Part shown: positions 42,856-52,359 of the stretch, one piece after another
Position numbering within the stretch: the first letter of the stretch is position 1
Layout: each line of letters begins with the position of its first letter
DNA from: Actinotalea soli
GTDB taxonomy: Bacteria; Actinomycetota; Actinomycetes; Actinomycetales; Cellulomonadaceae
NCBI RefSeq assembly: GCF_017565425.1
Contig: NZ_JAGEMK010000003.1
Location: 372,001 to 436,000, forward strand
Length of the DNA stretch: 64,000 nt
Direction: 5' to 3'
Made by a program: the position numbers and the translations under genes
The notes under the pieces: model-generated
The model's input: the letters and a program-made list of their open reading frames with translations, nothing else
Told to the model about the DNA's origin: nothing
The model's database searches: none

Positions 42856-43698
42856 TCAGCCCTTGACCGCGCCCTGGGTGAGGCCGGACACGATCTGACG
42901 CTGGAACAGCAGCACGAGCACGACCACGGGGACGGTGACCACCACGGCCGCGGCAGAGATGGAGCCGGTGGGCTCCTCGAACTGCGAGGCACCGGTGAAG
43001 AACGCCAGGGCCGCCGGCACGGGTCGGGCTGCCTCGGTCGAGGTCAGCGAGATGCCGTAGACGAAGTCGTTCCAGGCGATGAAGAAGGCGATCAGGGCCG
43101 TGGTGAAGACCCCCGGGGCGGCGAGGGGCACGATCGCCTTGCGGAAGGCCTGCCAGCTGGTCGCGCCGTCGACCTGGGCCGCCTGCTCCAGCTCCCAGGG
43201 GATCTGCCGGAAGAAGGCCGAGAGGGTCCAGATCGAGATCGGCAGGGTCAGCGAGAGGTAGGGGATGATCAGCCCCGCCCAGGTGTCGTACAGGCCGATG
43301 CTCCTCCACACGTTGAACAGCGGGGTGACCAGCGAGATGATCGGGAAGATCGAGACCCCGAGGGCCGTGGTGAGAACGACCCGCTTGCCCGGGAAGTCGA
43401 GCCGCGCGATCGCGTAGGCCGCCAGCGTCGCCAGGACGACCGCGATCGCCGTCGCGATGAGCGAGATCCCCACCGAGTTGCGCAGAGCCGACAGGAACAG
43501 GCCCTGGGCGTCCCCGACGAGGATCTGCTCGTAGTTGCCCCAGGTCGGGTTCGGGGGGAGGAACGTCCCCGAGTTGAGCTCGCTCGGGCGCTTGAAGCTC
43601 GTCGCGGCGACAGCCGCGACGGGGAAGAGCGCGTACACGAGGACGAGGACCGTGATGACCCCCCACCACACACGCTGCTTGGTGCTGAGCCCTGTCAT
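42856..43698 (-). CDS. sugB: sugar ABC transporter permease (SugB/MalG type)
   Basis: Six-helix inner-membrane permease, the second of the pair. The EAA loop is EQAAQVDGATSWQAFRKAIVPLAAPG, in two parts around the conserved glycine, and the last helix is followed by the usual short tail. 280 residues. ATG 43698 shares its A with the stop of sugA (TGATG), so they are coupled. The gap of 74 nt to sugC holds GGGCGG-type runs and no gene. Confidence 0.9.
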   Translation of the reverse strand: MTGLSTKQRVWWGVITVLVLVYALFPVAAVAATSFKRPSELNSGTFLPPNPTWGNYEQILVGDAQGLFLSALRNSVGISLIATAIAVVLATLAAYAIARLDFPGKRVVLTTALGVSIFPIISLVTPLFNVWRSIGLYDTWAGLIIPYLSLTLPISIWTLSAFFRQIPWELEQAAQVDGATSWQAFRKAIVPLAAPGVFTTALIAFFIAWNDFVYGISLTSTEAARPVPAALAFFTGASQFEEPTGSISAAAVVVTVPVVVLVLLFQRQIVSGLTQGAVKG

Positions 43699-44693
43699 CA
43701 GCCCTCCCCCCTCGCGCCGGCCAGATCGACCTTGAACAGCTTGATCGCGGCGAAGCAGATCAGCAGCACGCACAGGAACAGCAGCACGGAGATCGCCGAT
43801 CCGAGGCCGATCTCGAGCCGCGAGATCGACTGGTCGTAGGCGAGCAGCGAGAGCACCTGGGTGTTGTTCGCGCCACCGGTCATGATGAACACGTTGTCGA
43901 AGATGCGGAAGGCGTCCAGGGCCCGGAACAGGACCGCCACCATGATCGCGGCCTTCATGTTCGGGATGACCACGCGCTTGAGCCGCTGCCACCACGTGGC
44001 GCCGTCGACCTCGGCGGCCTCCTCGAGGTCGCCCGGGACCTGCGCGAGCCCGGCGAGGAGCAGCAAGGAGATGAACGGGGTCGTCTTCCAGATCTCCGAG
44101 GCCATGATGACGAACAGGCTGGGCCCGGTCTCGGCGAACCAGTTGAGGTTCTCGTCGATCCCCGGGACCCACGAGAACCACGAGTTCACGAAGCCCGAGT
44201 TGATGTCGAAGGCGTAGAACCACGCGAAGGCCGAGACCACCGTGATGATCCCGTACGGCACCAGGATCGCGGTCCGGAGCAGCCCACGGAGCTGGCGGAC
44301 CGCCCTGTGCATCACCAGCGCGAGGGCGAAGCCCAGCACCAGCTCGACCAGGACGGTCACGACGGTGATGAGCAGGGTCACCCACATCGAGGACCAGAAG
44401 ACCGGGTCGGTGAGGATCATGGAGTAGTTGCCCAGCCCGATGAACTCACGCTCGTCCTGGGCGGTGAGCTTGAACCGGAACAGGGAGTCGAACGTGGCCT
44501 GGAGGATCGGGTAGGCCGTGACGGCGAGCATGACGACGAAGGCGGGCCCGGCGAGGTACCAGCCGAGGCGGGCCTCCGCCCGGGTCCGGTCGCTGCGCTC
44601 GGCCTCATGACCACGACGGACCTCGGCCTCCTCCTGGTCGGCGGCGGCCTGGGGGGTTCGCCCGCCGGCCGCCGGGGTGATCTGGGTGCTCAC
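43698..44693 (-). CDS. sugA: sugar ABC transporter permease (SugA/MalF type)
   Basis: First permease. A charged 40-residue cytoplasmic start is followed by six helices; the EAA loop is EEAAEVDGATWWQRLKRVVIPNM. 331 residues. GTG 44693 overlaps the binding-protein stop (GTGA). The assignment to the trehalose group follows from the binding protein and from the order binding protein-A-B-C, identical to mycobacterial lpqY-sugA-sugB-sugC. Confidence 0.9.
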   Translation of the reverse strand: MSTQITPAAGGRTPQAAADQEEAEVRRGHEAERSDRTRAEARLGWYLAGPAFVVMLAVTAYPILQATFDSLFRFKLTAQDEREFIGLGNYSMILTDPVFWSSMWVTLLITVVTVLVELVLGFALALVMHRAVRQLRGLLRTAILVPYGIITVVSAFAWFYAFDINSGFVNSWFSWVPGIDENLNWFAETGPSLFVIMASEIWKTTPFISLLLLAGLAQVPGDLEEAAEVDGATWWQRLKRVVIPNMKAAIMVAVLFRALDAFRIFDNVFIMTGGANNTQVLSLLAYDQSISRLEIGLGSAISVLLFLCVLLICFAAIKLFKVDLAGARGEG

Positions 44694-45973
44694 AGCAGGC
44701 GCTCCCCTCGCAGGACGGCGGTGATGAAGTCGGCCGAGCTGGCCGGTGTCGAGTCCGAGACCGCCGAGGCCGGGTGCCAGGTCTCCTGCAACCCGGTCGA
44801 GACCTCGTTGTAGAACGGCGTCTGGGGCCTGGGCTCGGCCTGCTCGAGAGACTCACGGATGAGGTCGGCCATCGGGAAGGCGTCCTGCACCGCAGGGTCG
44901 TCGTAGGCCGCGGTCGAGGCGGGCGGGTTCCCGTTGGTCGCGAAGTACTCGGCCTGGTTCTCCGGGGCCACGACGCACTCGGCGGCCTCGAGGGCCAGGT
45001 CGGTGTGGTTCGAGAAGGCGCCGACGCCGATGTTGATGCCCCCGTACGGCGGACGGCTCTCCTCACCCTCGACCACCTGCGGGTAGATGGCCCAGCCGAA
45101 GTCCTCGAGAACCTCGGCGTCGAGGGTCCCGGCGTCCACGGCGTCGACCGTCGCGGTCCACACGAAGGGCCAGTTGACCATGAACGAGGCCCGGTCCCCC
45201 TGGAAGACCGAGAGGTTGGCGTTCTCGTCCGCCGTGGGCAGCCCTGGCCCGCCGAGCCCGCCACCACCGATCTCGCCCATGATCCTGGCGGCCTCCCGGC
45301 CCGCCTCGGAGTCGAGGCCGAGGGTGATCTCGTCCGTCGGCGCCTCGGGGTTCTCGACGATGGTGCCCCCCGCCGAGGCGACCAGGGCGTTGATCCACAC
45401 GGTCATCGACTCGGCCTTGGTCCCCTGCACGCCCAGGACGAGGTCCTGCTCCTGGGCGACCTCGATGAGCTGGTCCCAGGTCACCGGCTCCGACATGTCG
45501 AGCCCGGCCTCCTCGACCACCGACTCGCGGTACCAGAGCAGCTGGGTGTTGGCCCAGAAGGGCACCGTCACGAGCTCGTCCTCCCAGGTCGCCCCGGCCA
45601 GGGCTCCGGCCACGACGTCCTCGCTCACGCGCTCGGCCATCTCGGCGGGGATCTCGGCGAGGAAGCCGGCGTTGGCGAACTCGGGGATGAAGGGCGGGTC
45701 CAGGCTCATCAGGTCGATCGAGGCGTCCTCGGCCGCCAGCCGTCGCGCCAGCTGCTGCCGCTGCTCGCTCGCCTCACGGGGCAGCGTCGAGACCTCGATG
45801 CGGTAGGCCCCGTCGGCCTCCTCGGTGCACCTCTGGGCGATCACCGCCTGCCCGCCCGCGTCGGGGTTGGTGTACCAGGTCAGGGTCGGCGGCCCGTCCT
45901 CGCCCCCGCATCCCACCAGCACCATCGCGGCCGTGAGGCCGAGGGCCCCCGCCGCTGCTCTGCGTCGTCGCAC
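44690..45973 (-). CDS. lpqY: sugar-binding lipoprotein, LpqY-like (trehalose type)
   Basis: Extracytoplasmic receptor of the importer, SBP family 1. Lipoprotein signal with VGC (Cys22). Residues STLPREASEQRQQLARRLAAED and NTQLLWYRE (separate stretches), plus IAQRC near the start, closely follow mycobacterial LpqY, which takes up trehalose. 427 residues. I use the GTG at 45973, with AGGA 6 nt upstream; a GTG two codons earlier has it too close. The operon is read leftward, divergent from the carbonic anhydrase gene, with 126 nt between. No LacI-type operator was recognised. Confidence 0.88.
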   Translation of the reverse strand: MRRRRAAAGALGLTAAMVLVGCGGEDGPPTLTWYTNPDAGGQAVIAQRCTEEADGAYRIEVSTLPREASEQRQQLARRLAAEDASIDLMSLDPPFIPEFANAGFLAEIPAEMAERVSEDVVAGALAGATWEDELVTVPFWANTQLLWYRESVVEEAGLDMSEPVTWDQLIEVAQEQDLVLGVQGTKAESMTVWINALVASAGGTIVENPEAPTDEITLGLDSEAGREAARIMGEIGGGGLGGPGLPTADENANLSVFQGDRASFMVNWPFVWTATVDAVDAGTLDAEVLEDFGWAIYPQVVEGEESRPPYGGINIGVGAFSNHTDLALEAAECVVAPENQAEYFATNGNPPASTAAYDDPAVQDAFPMADLIRESLEQAEPRPQTPFYNEVSTGLQETWHPASAVSDSTPASSADFITAVLRGERLL

Positions 45974-46087
45974 CGCCACTCCTGCCGTCCGGGGGCCGTC
46001 GCCGTCGACCGCCCTGCGACATGGCTACACCGCCACCGGGCGGCCCGCCACCCGAGACGGCCTCGGCCCAGGTCGGGGTCGGCCTGC

Positions 46088-46099
46088 CAGGATGTGCTC
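46088..46099 (+). promoter_or_regulatory. candidate leaderless promoter of the carbonic anhydrase gene
   Basis: CAGGAT (46088-46093) ends 6 nt before the ATG; A2 and T6 match but the first T is C, and AGGA could instead be a ribosome site. Confidence 0.3.
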
Positions 46100-46786
46100 A
46101 TGCCACGGACCCTCACCCCTGCCCAGGCGTGGACCGCTCTCGTCGAGGGCAACGACCGCTTCGTCCGCGGAGACATGGAGCACCCCTCCCAGGGGGTCGA
46201 CCACCGCACCGAGACCAGCACCGCGCAGTACCCCTTCGCGGTCGTCTTCGGCTGCTCGGACTCCCGCGTCGCCGCCGAGATCGTCTTCGACCAGGGGCTC
46301 GGGGACCTCTTCGTGGTGCGCACGGCGGGTCACGTGGTCGACACCACGGTGATCGGCTCGATCGAGTACGGCGTGACGGTGCTCGGCGCCCCGATCGTGA
46401 TCGTCCTGGGCCACGACTCCTGCGGGGCGGTCGGTGCCGCGGCCGAGGCCCTCTCGACCGGGCGGATGCCCAGCGGGTTCGTCCGCGCGGTCGTGGACCG
46501 CGTCATCCCCAGCATCGTCAACCTGCCCGAGCCCGGCACCCAGGACGCGACAGAGCACGACGCCGACCGCCCGATGCTCCCTCCCACCCCGGCGGGTCTC
46601 GGCCGTGAGCACGTCCGGCACACGGTGCGGATGCTGCAGAGCTACTCGGCAGCGCTGAGCGAGGCCGTCGCCGAGGGGCGCTGCGCCGTCGTCGGGCTCG
46701 AGTACGCCCTCGCCGAGGGGCGGGTCCGTCTGGTCGAGGCCGCAGGCGAGCTGGGCGAGACGACGACGGCACCCCGGCCGGGCTGA
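46100..46786 (+). CDS. beta-class carbonic anhydrase
   Basis: Zinc enzyme that interconverts CO2 and bicarbonate in the cytoplasm. The zinc ligands and dyad are in VFGCSDSRVAAE near residue 50 and LGHDSCGAVGAA near 107, all intact. 228 residues, with a mobile C-terminal part (TPAGLGREHVRHTV). ATG 46100; an upstream GTG is possible. It lies 33 nt before fumC on the same strand, so bicarbonate supply and the TCA step may be co-expressed. Confidence 0.93.
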   Translation: MPRTLTPAQAWTALVEGNDRFVRGDMEHPSQGVDHRTETSTAQYPFAVVFGCSDSRVAAEIVFDQGLGDLFVVRTAGHVVDTTVIGSIEYGVTVLGAPIVIVLGHDSCGAVGAAAEALSTGRMPSGFVRAVVDRVIPSIVNLPEPGTQDATEHDADRPMLPPTPAGLGREHVRHTVRMLQSYSAALSEAVAEGRCAVVGLEYALAEGRVRLVEAAGELGETTTAPRPG

Positions 46787-46819
46787 TCGCGCGCCGCGTG
46801 GGGTGCGAGGATGGCGAGC

Positions 46820-48220
46820 ATGACTGAGGAGAGCTACCGCACCGAGCGCGACACGATGGGCGAGGTCCGGGTTCCGGCCGACGCCCTGTACCGCGCCCAG
46901 ACCCAGCGCGCCGTCGAGAACTTCCCCATCTCGGGGACCCCGCTCGAGCGCGGCCACATCGAGGCCCTGGCCCGCGTCAAGAAGGCCGCGGCGCGCGCCA
47001 ACGCCGAGCTCGGCGTCCTGCCGGCCGACGTCGCCGACGCGATCGTCTCGGCAGCCGACGAGGTCGCGACGGGGCGGCACGACGCCCACTTCCCGGTCGA
47101 CGTGTTCCAGACCGGCTCGGGCACCTCGTCGAACATGAACATGAACGAGGTCCTCGCGACCCTCGCCTCACGCACCCTCGGCCGCGAGGTGCACCCCAAC
47201 GACCACGTCAACGCCTCGCAGTCCTCGAACGACGTCTTCCCCACCTCGGTGCACGTCGCGGCCGCGGCGGGGGTCGTGCGTGACCTCGTCCCGGCCCTGC
47301 AGCACCTCGAGGCGGCCCTGAGCCGCCAGAGCGAGGCCCTGGCCGAGGTCGTGAAGTCCGGCCGCACCCACCTCATGGACGCGACCCCCGTGACCCTCGG
47401 CCAGGAGTTCGGCGGGTACGCGGCGGCCGTGCGCTACGGCGTCGAACGCCTCGAGGGCGCCCTGCCGCGGGCGGCCGAGGTGCCCCTGGGCGGGACCGCC
47501 GTGGGCACCGGCATCAACACCCCGGCCGGCTTCGCGCAGCAGGTCATCGGCTTCCTCCGCGAGGACACCGACCTCCCGATCACCGAGGCGCGGGACCACT
47601 TCGAGGCCCAGAGCGCGCGCGACGGCCTGGTCGAGCTCTCGGGGGCGCTGCGCACCATCGCCGTGAGCCTGACGAAGATCTGCAACGACCTGCGCTGGAT
47701 GGGGTCGGGCCCGAACACGGGCCTGGCCGAGATCTTCCTCCCGGACCTCCAGCCCGGCTCCTCGATCATGCCCGGGAAGGTCAACCCCGTGGTGCCCGAG
47801 GCCGTGCTGATGGTCGCCGCCCGCGTGGTCGGCAACGACGCGACCGTCGCCTGGGCCGGGGCCACCGGGACCTTCGAGCTCAACGTGCAGATCCCGGTCA
47901 TCGCCCAGGGGGTGCTCGAGTCGATCCGGCTGCTGGCCAACGCCTCGCGGGTGCTGGCCGACCGGACCATCGACGGCATCGTCCCGAACGTCGAGCGGGC
48001 CCGTGCCTATGCCGAGTCCTCTCCCTCGATCGTCACCCCGCTCAACCGTGTGATCGGGTACGAGGCCGCGGCCAAGGTCGCGAAGCACGCCGTCGCCGAG
48101 AAGGTCACCGTGCGGCAGGCCGTGGTCGACCTCGGCTTCGTCGAGCGCGGCGAGGTCACCGAGGCCCAGCTCGACGAGGCCCTCGACGTCATGTCGATGA
48201 CCCGGCCGCCGGTCGTCTGA
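46820..48220 (+). CDS. fumC: class II fumarate hydratase
   Basis: Iron-free tetrameric fumarase of the TCA cycle. The three conserved regions are [30 protein letters not shown] and the signature [12 protein letters not shown]; the catalytic serine is in that signature loop. 466 residues is typical. The second of two ATGs (46820) has GAGG about 9 nt upstream; the first (46811) lies against it. GAGGAT 7 nt before the start could also act as a weak -10. Convergent with the gamma-glutamyltransferase gene after 42 nt. Confidence 0.96.
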   Translation: MTEESYRTERDTMGEVRVPADALYRAQTQRAVENFPISGTPLERGHIEALARVKKAAARANAELGVLPADVADAIVSAADEVATGRHDAHFPVDVFQTGSGTSSNMNMNEVLATLASRTLGREVHPNDHVNASQSSNDVFPTSVHVAAAAGVVRDLVPALQHLEAALSRQSEALAEVVKSGRTHLMDATPVTLGQEFGGYAAAVRYGVERLEGALPRAAEVPLGGTAVGTGINTPAGFAQQVIGFLREDTDLPITEARDHFEAQSARDGLVELSGALRTIAVSLTKICNDLRWMGSGPNTGLAEIFLPDLQPGSSIMPGKVNPVVPEAVLMVAARVVGNDATVAWAGATGTFELNVQIPVIAQGVLESIRLLANASRVLADRTIDGIVPNVERARAYAESSPSIVTPLNRVIGYEAAAKVAKHAVAEKVTVRQAVVDLGFVERGEVTEAQLDEALDVMSMTRPPVV

Positions 48221-48262
48221 GCCGCATCGGCCGCGTGGACCCGGCCGGACGCGTCGGCCCGG

Positions 48263-50116
48263 TCAGCCCTCGTCGTCCTCCGGGAGGTCCGCCTCCCCGA
48301 GGACGACGAGGTCGGCCTCGCGCCGGGTGTCGACCGTCCCCGTGACCCCGCCGGACTCCCAGTCGATCTCGAGGGCCTGGACCGAGCCGAAGAGGTACAG
48401 GCCCCGGTCGACCGGGCCGCTCACCCCCCATCCGCGGCCGCGGAGCGCCTCACCCACCTCGCCAGGCGGCAGGGCCTCGAACTGCACCTCGCCGTCGGAG
48501 GCGAAGAACCGCGGTGCGGCGATCGCCTCCTCCAGGCTCTGACCGTGGAGCGCCCAGCGGGACAGGACGTCTCCCAGCACCATCGGGATCCGCTCACCCC
48601 CCGGTGAGCCCAGTCCCAGCACCGCCCGGCCCTGGTCGTCCAGGACGACGGCGGGCAGCCCCCAGCTGACCGATCGCCGGCCGGCCTCGGGGGTGTTCTG
48701 CCCGCCGGCCCCGACCGCGAAACGCACCATCTGGTTGTTGAGGAAGTAGCCGTCGACGTACTGCTCCGAGCCCCAGAAGTACGTCAGGGTGTTCGTCATC
48801 GAGACGAGCATCCCGTCCCGGTCGACGATCGTCAGGTGGGTGGTCTCCCCCGGCTTGTCGGCGAGCGCTGAGCCAGGGTCCAGGCCCTGGTCCGCGGGGT
48901 CCAGCCCCTCCAGCCCTCCGACGTCCGGCGACCCGGGCCCGAGGGCGTCGGCCGAGGCTCCTGAGGCCCCGGCGAGGGAGGCGGCGACGGCCGCGTTGGC
49001 CGCCTGGTCGGTGATCTCCTCGACCGGGACGTCGACGAAGTCCGGGTCGGCGAGCTCGGCGTCGACCGTCGCGGCGGCGTGGTCCCAGGCGGCCGCGAGC
49101 TGGTGCACGTAGTCCGCCGAGCCCGGGGCCGCGATCCCCACCCCGAGGGCCTCCGCGACCTGGAGCATCTGGATCAGCGCCACGCCGGGCAGGGCGGGGG
49201 CCGCACCGACCACCTCGTAGCTGCCCACGGTGCCGCTAGGTGGCTGGCCGACCTGGACCTCGTACGACGCGAGGGAGGTGGCGTCGATCCCTCCGACCGC
49301 GCCACTCACCGCGGCGCCGAGGGAACCGTCGTAGAACGCGTCCGGCCCCTCCTGGGCGAGGGCGTCGATCGTGCGGGCCAGGTCCTCCTGCACGACGGCC
49401 TGGCCCACGGCGAGGGGCTGACCGCCGGGGTAGAGGTGGGGCAGACCGCTCGCGGCACGACCACCGGCGGTGCTCCGGAGCTGGTCGGCGAGCATCTGCG
49501 AGGCGGGGTGACCCTCGCGGGCCAGCTCGGCGGCGGGCTCCAGGAGCCGGGACCACGCGAGCACCCCGTGCTCGGCGTGCAGCACCTCGAGACCTCGCAC
49601 GAACCCCGGGACCCCGGCGTCGCTCTCGGGGACCGCACCCGAGGCGGGCACGACCTCGCGGAAGTCGTACCAGACGGGCTCCTGCCCGGCGGGCACGAGG
49701 ATCGCGGACCCGCCGCCTCCGATCCCCGAGGCGAAGGGCTCGACCACGCTCACCGCGAAGGCGACCGCGACCGCGGCGTCGGCCGCCGTGCCACCGTCGG
49801 CGAGCACCTCGGCCCCCACCTGCGTCGCCAGGGGGTGCCCGGCGTTGACCGCGGCGTTCTGCAGGCCCACGGGGCCGGGCGCGGGCTCCGCGGCGGGCGG
49901 TGCGCTGCGCTGCGGGGTGGTCTCCGGGGTCTGGGTCAGCACGGGAGGTGCGTCCGGGGCACCGGGGCTGCACGCGGCGAGGAGCACGGCGACGGCGGTG
50001 CCGAGCACGACGGTCGAGGCGCCGCGGGGACGGCCGGACAGGCCGGTGGGCCACGCGGGACGGTGGCCCTGCGGAGCTGTCGGGCAGGTGACGGGCGCGG
50101 GTCGTCGACGGTGCAC
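48263..50116 (-). CDS. gamma-glutamyltransferase lipoprotein
   Basis: Self-processing N-terminal nucleophile hydrolase of the Ggt family, acting on gamma-glutamyl compounds outside the cell. A lipoprotein-type signal ends LLAACS (Cys49). The donor loop GIGGGGSAILV with FREVVPA and the autocleavage Thr at GETTHLTIVDRDG are intact, as is GSPGGERI in the small chain. 617 residues. GTG 50116 has GAGGGGG 6 nt before it; the extra 48 residues ahead of the cysteine are long for a lipoprotein signal, so a later start is possible. Since these cells use mycothiol, glutathione is probably not the natural substrate. Confidence 0.85.
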   Translation of the reverse strand: MHRRRPAPVTCPTAPQGHRPAWPTGLSGRPRGASTVVLGTAVAVLLAACSPGAPDAPPVLTQTPETTPQRSAPPAAEPAPGPVGLQNAAVNAGHPLATQVGAEVLADGGTAADAAVAVAFAVSVVEPFASGIGGGGSAILVPAGQEPVWYDFREVVPASGAVPESDAGVPGFVRGLEVLHAEHGVLAWSRLLEPAAELAREGHPASQMLADQLRSTAGGRAASGLPHLYPGGQPLAVGQAVVQEDLARTIDALAQEGPDAFYDGSLGAAVSGAVGGIDATSLASYEVQVGQPPSGTVGSYEVVGAAPALPGVALIQMLQVAEALGVGIAAPGSADYVHQLAAAWDHAAATVDAELADPDFVDVPVEEITDQAANAAVAASLAGASGASADALGPGSPDVGGLEGLDPADQGLDPGSALADKPGETTHLTIVDRDGMLVSMTNTLTYFWGSEQYVDGYFLNNQMVRFAVGAGGQNTPEAGRRSVSWGLPAVVLDDQGRAVLGLGSPGGERIPMVLGDVLSRWALHGQSLEEAIAAPRFFASDGEVQFEALPPGEVGEALRGRGWGVSGPVDRGLYLFGSVQALEIDWESGGVTGTVDTRREADLVVLGEADLPEDDEG

Positions 50117-50253
50117 GGAGGTCCCCCTCGGGTCGGCTCGGGCCCACGCTACGTGTCCGCCGGCCACGGCGCGCCACCCCCGGACGAGCCGCAGCGCGCG
50201 CCTGACGCTGCTCCGGCGCCTATCGTCGAGCACGGGCGTGGATCGGAGGGCTC

Positions 50254-51501
50254 GTGAGGCACGCAGGGCTCGGGACGGCAGCCGGGAGCGGCTCCCACCT
50301 GCCTGGGCGTGCCCCGCGGGCGGTCGCCCACCCGGCCGCGACGCGGGCTCCAGGGCACCCTCCGGTCCTCCCGACGCCCCGGACCGCCGCGGCACGGCCG
50401 CGGCCAGCCCCCGTCGAGCCCCCGGCCGACCCTGCAGTCCCGCGCCCGTCCACCCGCCTGGTCGGCATCGACGTCGCGCGGGCGGCCGCCGTGATCGGCA
50501 TGCTCCTCGTCAACAGCGGCCCCAAGGAGCTCGAGGGACCCGCGACGACGGCCTGGGCGCTGGCCCACGGGAGGGCCTCTCTGCTCTTCGTGCTGCTCGC
50601 CGGCGTCGGCATGACCTTCCTGACCCGGCGACGGCGTGGACGTGCCCTCGCCGGTCTGCTGCTGTGGCGGGCCGCCCTCCTCCTGGTCCTCGGCGTGCTG
50701 CTCGGCATGCTCGACCACCGGGCCCAGGTGATCCTGCCGACCTACGCCGTGCTCTTCGTCGTGGCCCTGGGCCTCGTGCACCTCCGGAGCCGCTGGCTCG
50801 CGCTGCTCTCGGCATCCCTGGCCCTCCTCGGTCCGCTCGCGATCCTCGTGGTGCTGCAGGCCACCGGACGCGAGTACGTGCGGGACGACGCCGCGGCGGC
50901 CCCCGACCTGCTCGAGACCCTGGACCGGCTCGTGCTGACCGGCCCCTACCCGCTGGTGACCTGGGCGGCTCCGTTCGTGCTGGGTCTGGCCCTCGGGCGG
51001 CTCGACCTGGGCGCGACCAGGGTGCAGCGAGCGCTGGTGCTCGGGGGCGCGGGTGGCGCGCTCGCCTCGATCGGCCTGTCGGAGCTGCTGGTCGCCGGGG
51101 TGGGCATGCCGACGAGCCCGGCCGGCTTCGACCACCTGGTGGTCATGACGGCGCACAGCCAGATGCCTCTGTGGCTCGTGGGGGGCACCGCTGCGGGGGT
51201 GGCCGTGCTCGGGCTGTGCCTCCTGGCGGCCAGGCGCCCGGCGTCGTGGCTGTGGCCCCTGGTCGCGACGGGCCAGGTGGCCCTCACCCTCTACGCGGCG
51301 CACCTGGTGGTCCTGCACCTCGTGCCGGAGCGGCCGCACCTCGACGCGTTCGGGTTCGAGGTGCCCCTGGCCGTGGTGATGACCTCGGGGGCCGTGCTTC
51401 TCGCGGTCCTGTGGGCCCGGCTGCGGCAGGACGCCGGTCCCGGGCCGGTCGGTCCCCTCGAGCGACTGATGCGTCCGCCGTGGGAGCATCGACCCGCATG
51501 A
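50254..51501 (+). CDS. membrane acyltransferase, HGSNAT/DUF1624-DUF418 type
   Basis: Polytopic membrane protein with about ten helices. The first helix carries RLVGIDVARAAAVIGMLLVN, the hallmark of the heparan-alpha-glucosaminide N-acetyltransferase-like family, and the last third looks like DUF418. A 65-residue proline-rich, arginine-rich N-terminus is ahead of it. 415 residues. GTG 50254 follows GGAGG by 4 nt. It overlaps the next gene by ATGA. The acyl donor and acceptor are unknown; a cell-wall sugar is a reasonable guess given the peptidase coupled to it. Confidence 0.78.
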   Translation: MRHAGLGTAAGSGSHLPGRAPRAVAHPAATRAPGHPPVLPTPRTAAARPRPAPVEPPADPAVPRPSTRLVGIDVARAAAVIGMLLVNSGPKELEGPATTAWALAHGRASLLFVLLAGVGMTFLTRRRRGRALAGLLLWRAALLLVLGVLLGMLDHRAQVILPTYAVLFVVALGLVHLRSRWLALLSASLALLGPLAILVVLQATGREYVRDDAAAAPDLLETLDRLVLTGPYPLVTWAAPFVLGLALGRLDLGATRVQRALVLGGAGGALASIGLSELLVAGVGMPTSPAGFDHLVVMTAHSQMPLWLVGGTAAGVAVLGLCLLAARRPASWLWPLVATGQVALTLYAAHLVVLHLVPERPHLDAFGFEVPLAVVMTSGAVLLAVLWARLRQDAGPGPVGPLERLMRPPWEHRPA

Positions 51502-52358
51502 GTGCCGCCCACGTCTCGATCCCCCGCCACGCGCGCCTCGCCACCGTGGCCATGAACCCCGTCCTGATGGTCCTCGGGCTGGTGGCCGTCGTCGCAGGGC
51601 CGTTCCTGGACGTGCCGTGGGCCCCGCTCCTCCCGCTCGCGGGCGTGCTGCTGATCGCCCTCTACCTCGCCGCGACCTTCCTGCCCCGACGGCTCGAGGT
51701 CCCCGTCCTGCTGCTCGACTCCCCCGTGCAGGGGCCGTGGGAGGCCTTGAACAGTCCGACCACCAAGACTCCGAGCCACGGCACCCACGGCTACGGTCAG
51801 ACCTACGCCGTCGACCTCGTCCACACCCCTGCGGACCCCTCACGCCCCACCTTCGGCCAGGGCCCCGCGATGCGCCCTCCGACGGACTACCCGGCCTTCG
51901 ACCGACCCGTCCACGCCGTGGCGGACGCCGTGGTCGCCCGGACCTCGGACCGGTACCGGGACCACCGCAGCCGATCGAGCTGGCTCGCGGTCGTCTTCAT
52001 GATGGCCGAGGGCATGGTCCGCGAGCTCGGCGGCCCGGGGCCGGTCCTGGGGAACCACGTGGTGCTGCGCCTCGCCGACGGCACCCACGCGGTGTACGCG
52101 CACCTGCGGCGGGGCAGCCTCGAGGTGAGCACCGGGCAGGAGGTGCGTGCCGGGCAGGTGATCGCCCGGTGCGGGAACTCGGGCAACTCGAGCGAACCGC
52201 ACCTGCACGTGCAGCGCTGCGACGCGGCGCGGGTGTCCCGGGCTGTCGGGCTCCCCTGGGCGGTCCGAGGCGGACGTCCCGACGGCACCGACGGGCTGCC
52301 GGCCGACGGCGAGGTGCTCGACGGCCGGCCGGCAGACCCTCAGGCCACACGCCCGTAG
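51498..52358 (+). CDS. membrane-anchored M23-family metallopeptidase
   Basis: Two hydrophobic helices at about 18-36 and 40-58 anchor a LytM-type domain. The metal ligands are in HGYGQTYAVD (H and D) and EPHLHVQ (HxH), and YAHLRRGSLEV and GNSGNSSEPH are the usual surroundings, so the zinc site seems complete. 286 residues. It overlaps the acyltransferase gene (ATGA) and ends one nucleotide from the convergent phoH stop. Likely acts on peptidoglycan peptide bridges; the sequence does not say which bond. Confidence 0.86.
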   Translation: MSAAHVSIPRHARLATVAMNPVLMVLGLVAVVAGPFLDVPWAPLLPLAGVLLIALYLAATFLPRRLEVPVLLLDSPVQGPWEALNSPTTKTPSHGTHGYGQTYAVDLVHTPADPSRPTFGQGPAMRPPTDYPAFDRPVHAVADAVVARTSDRYRDHRSRSSWLAVVFMMAEGMVRELGGPGPVLGNHVVLRLADGTHAVYAHLRRGSLEVSTGQEVRAGQVIARCGNSGNSSEPHLHVQRCDAARVSRAVGLPWAVRGGRPDGTDGLPADGEVLDGRPADPQATRP

Positions 52359-52359
52359 G

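Noticed and set aside
49788-51497. Long plus-strand extension upstream of the M23 peptidase
   Set aside because: It overlaps ggt and the acyltransferase in other frames; the ATGA start at 51498 gives a complete two-helix M23 protein.
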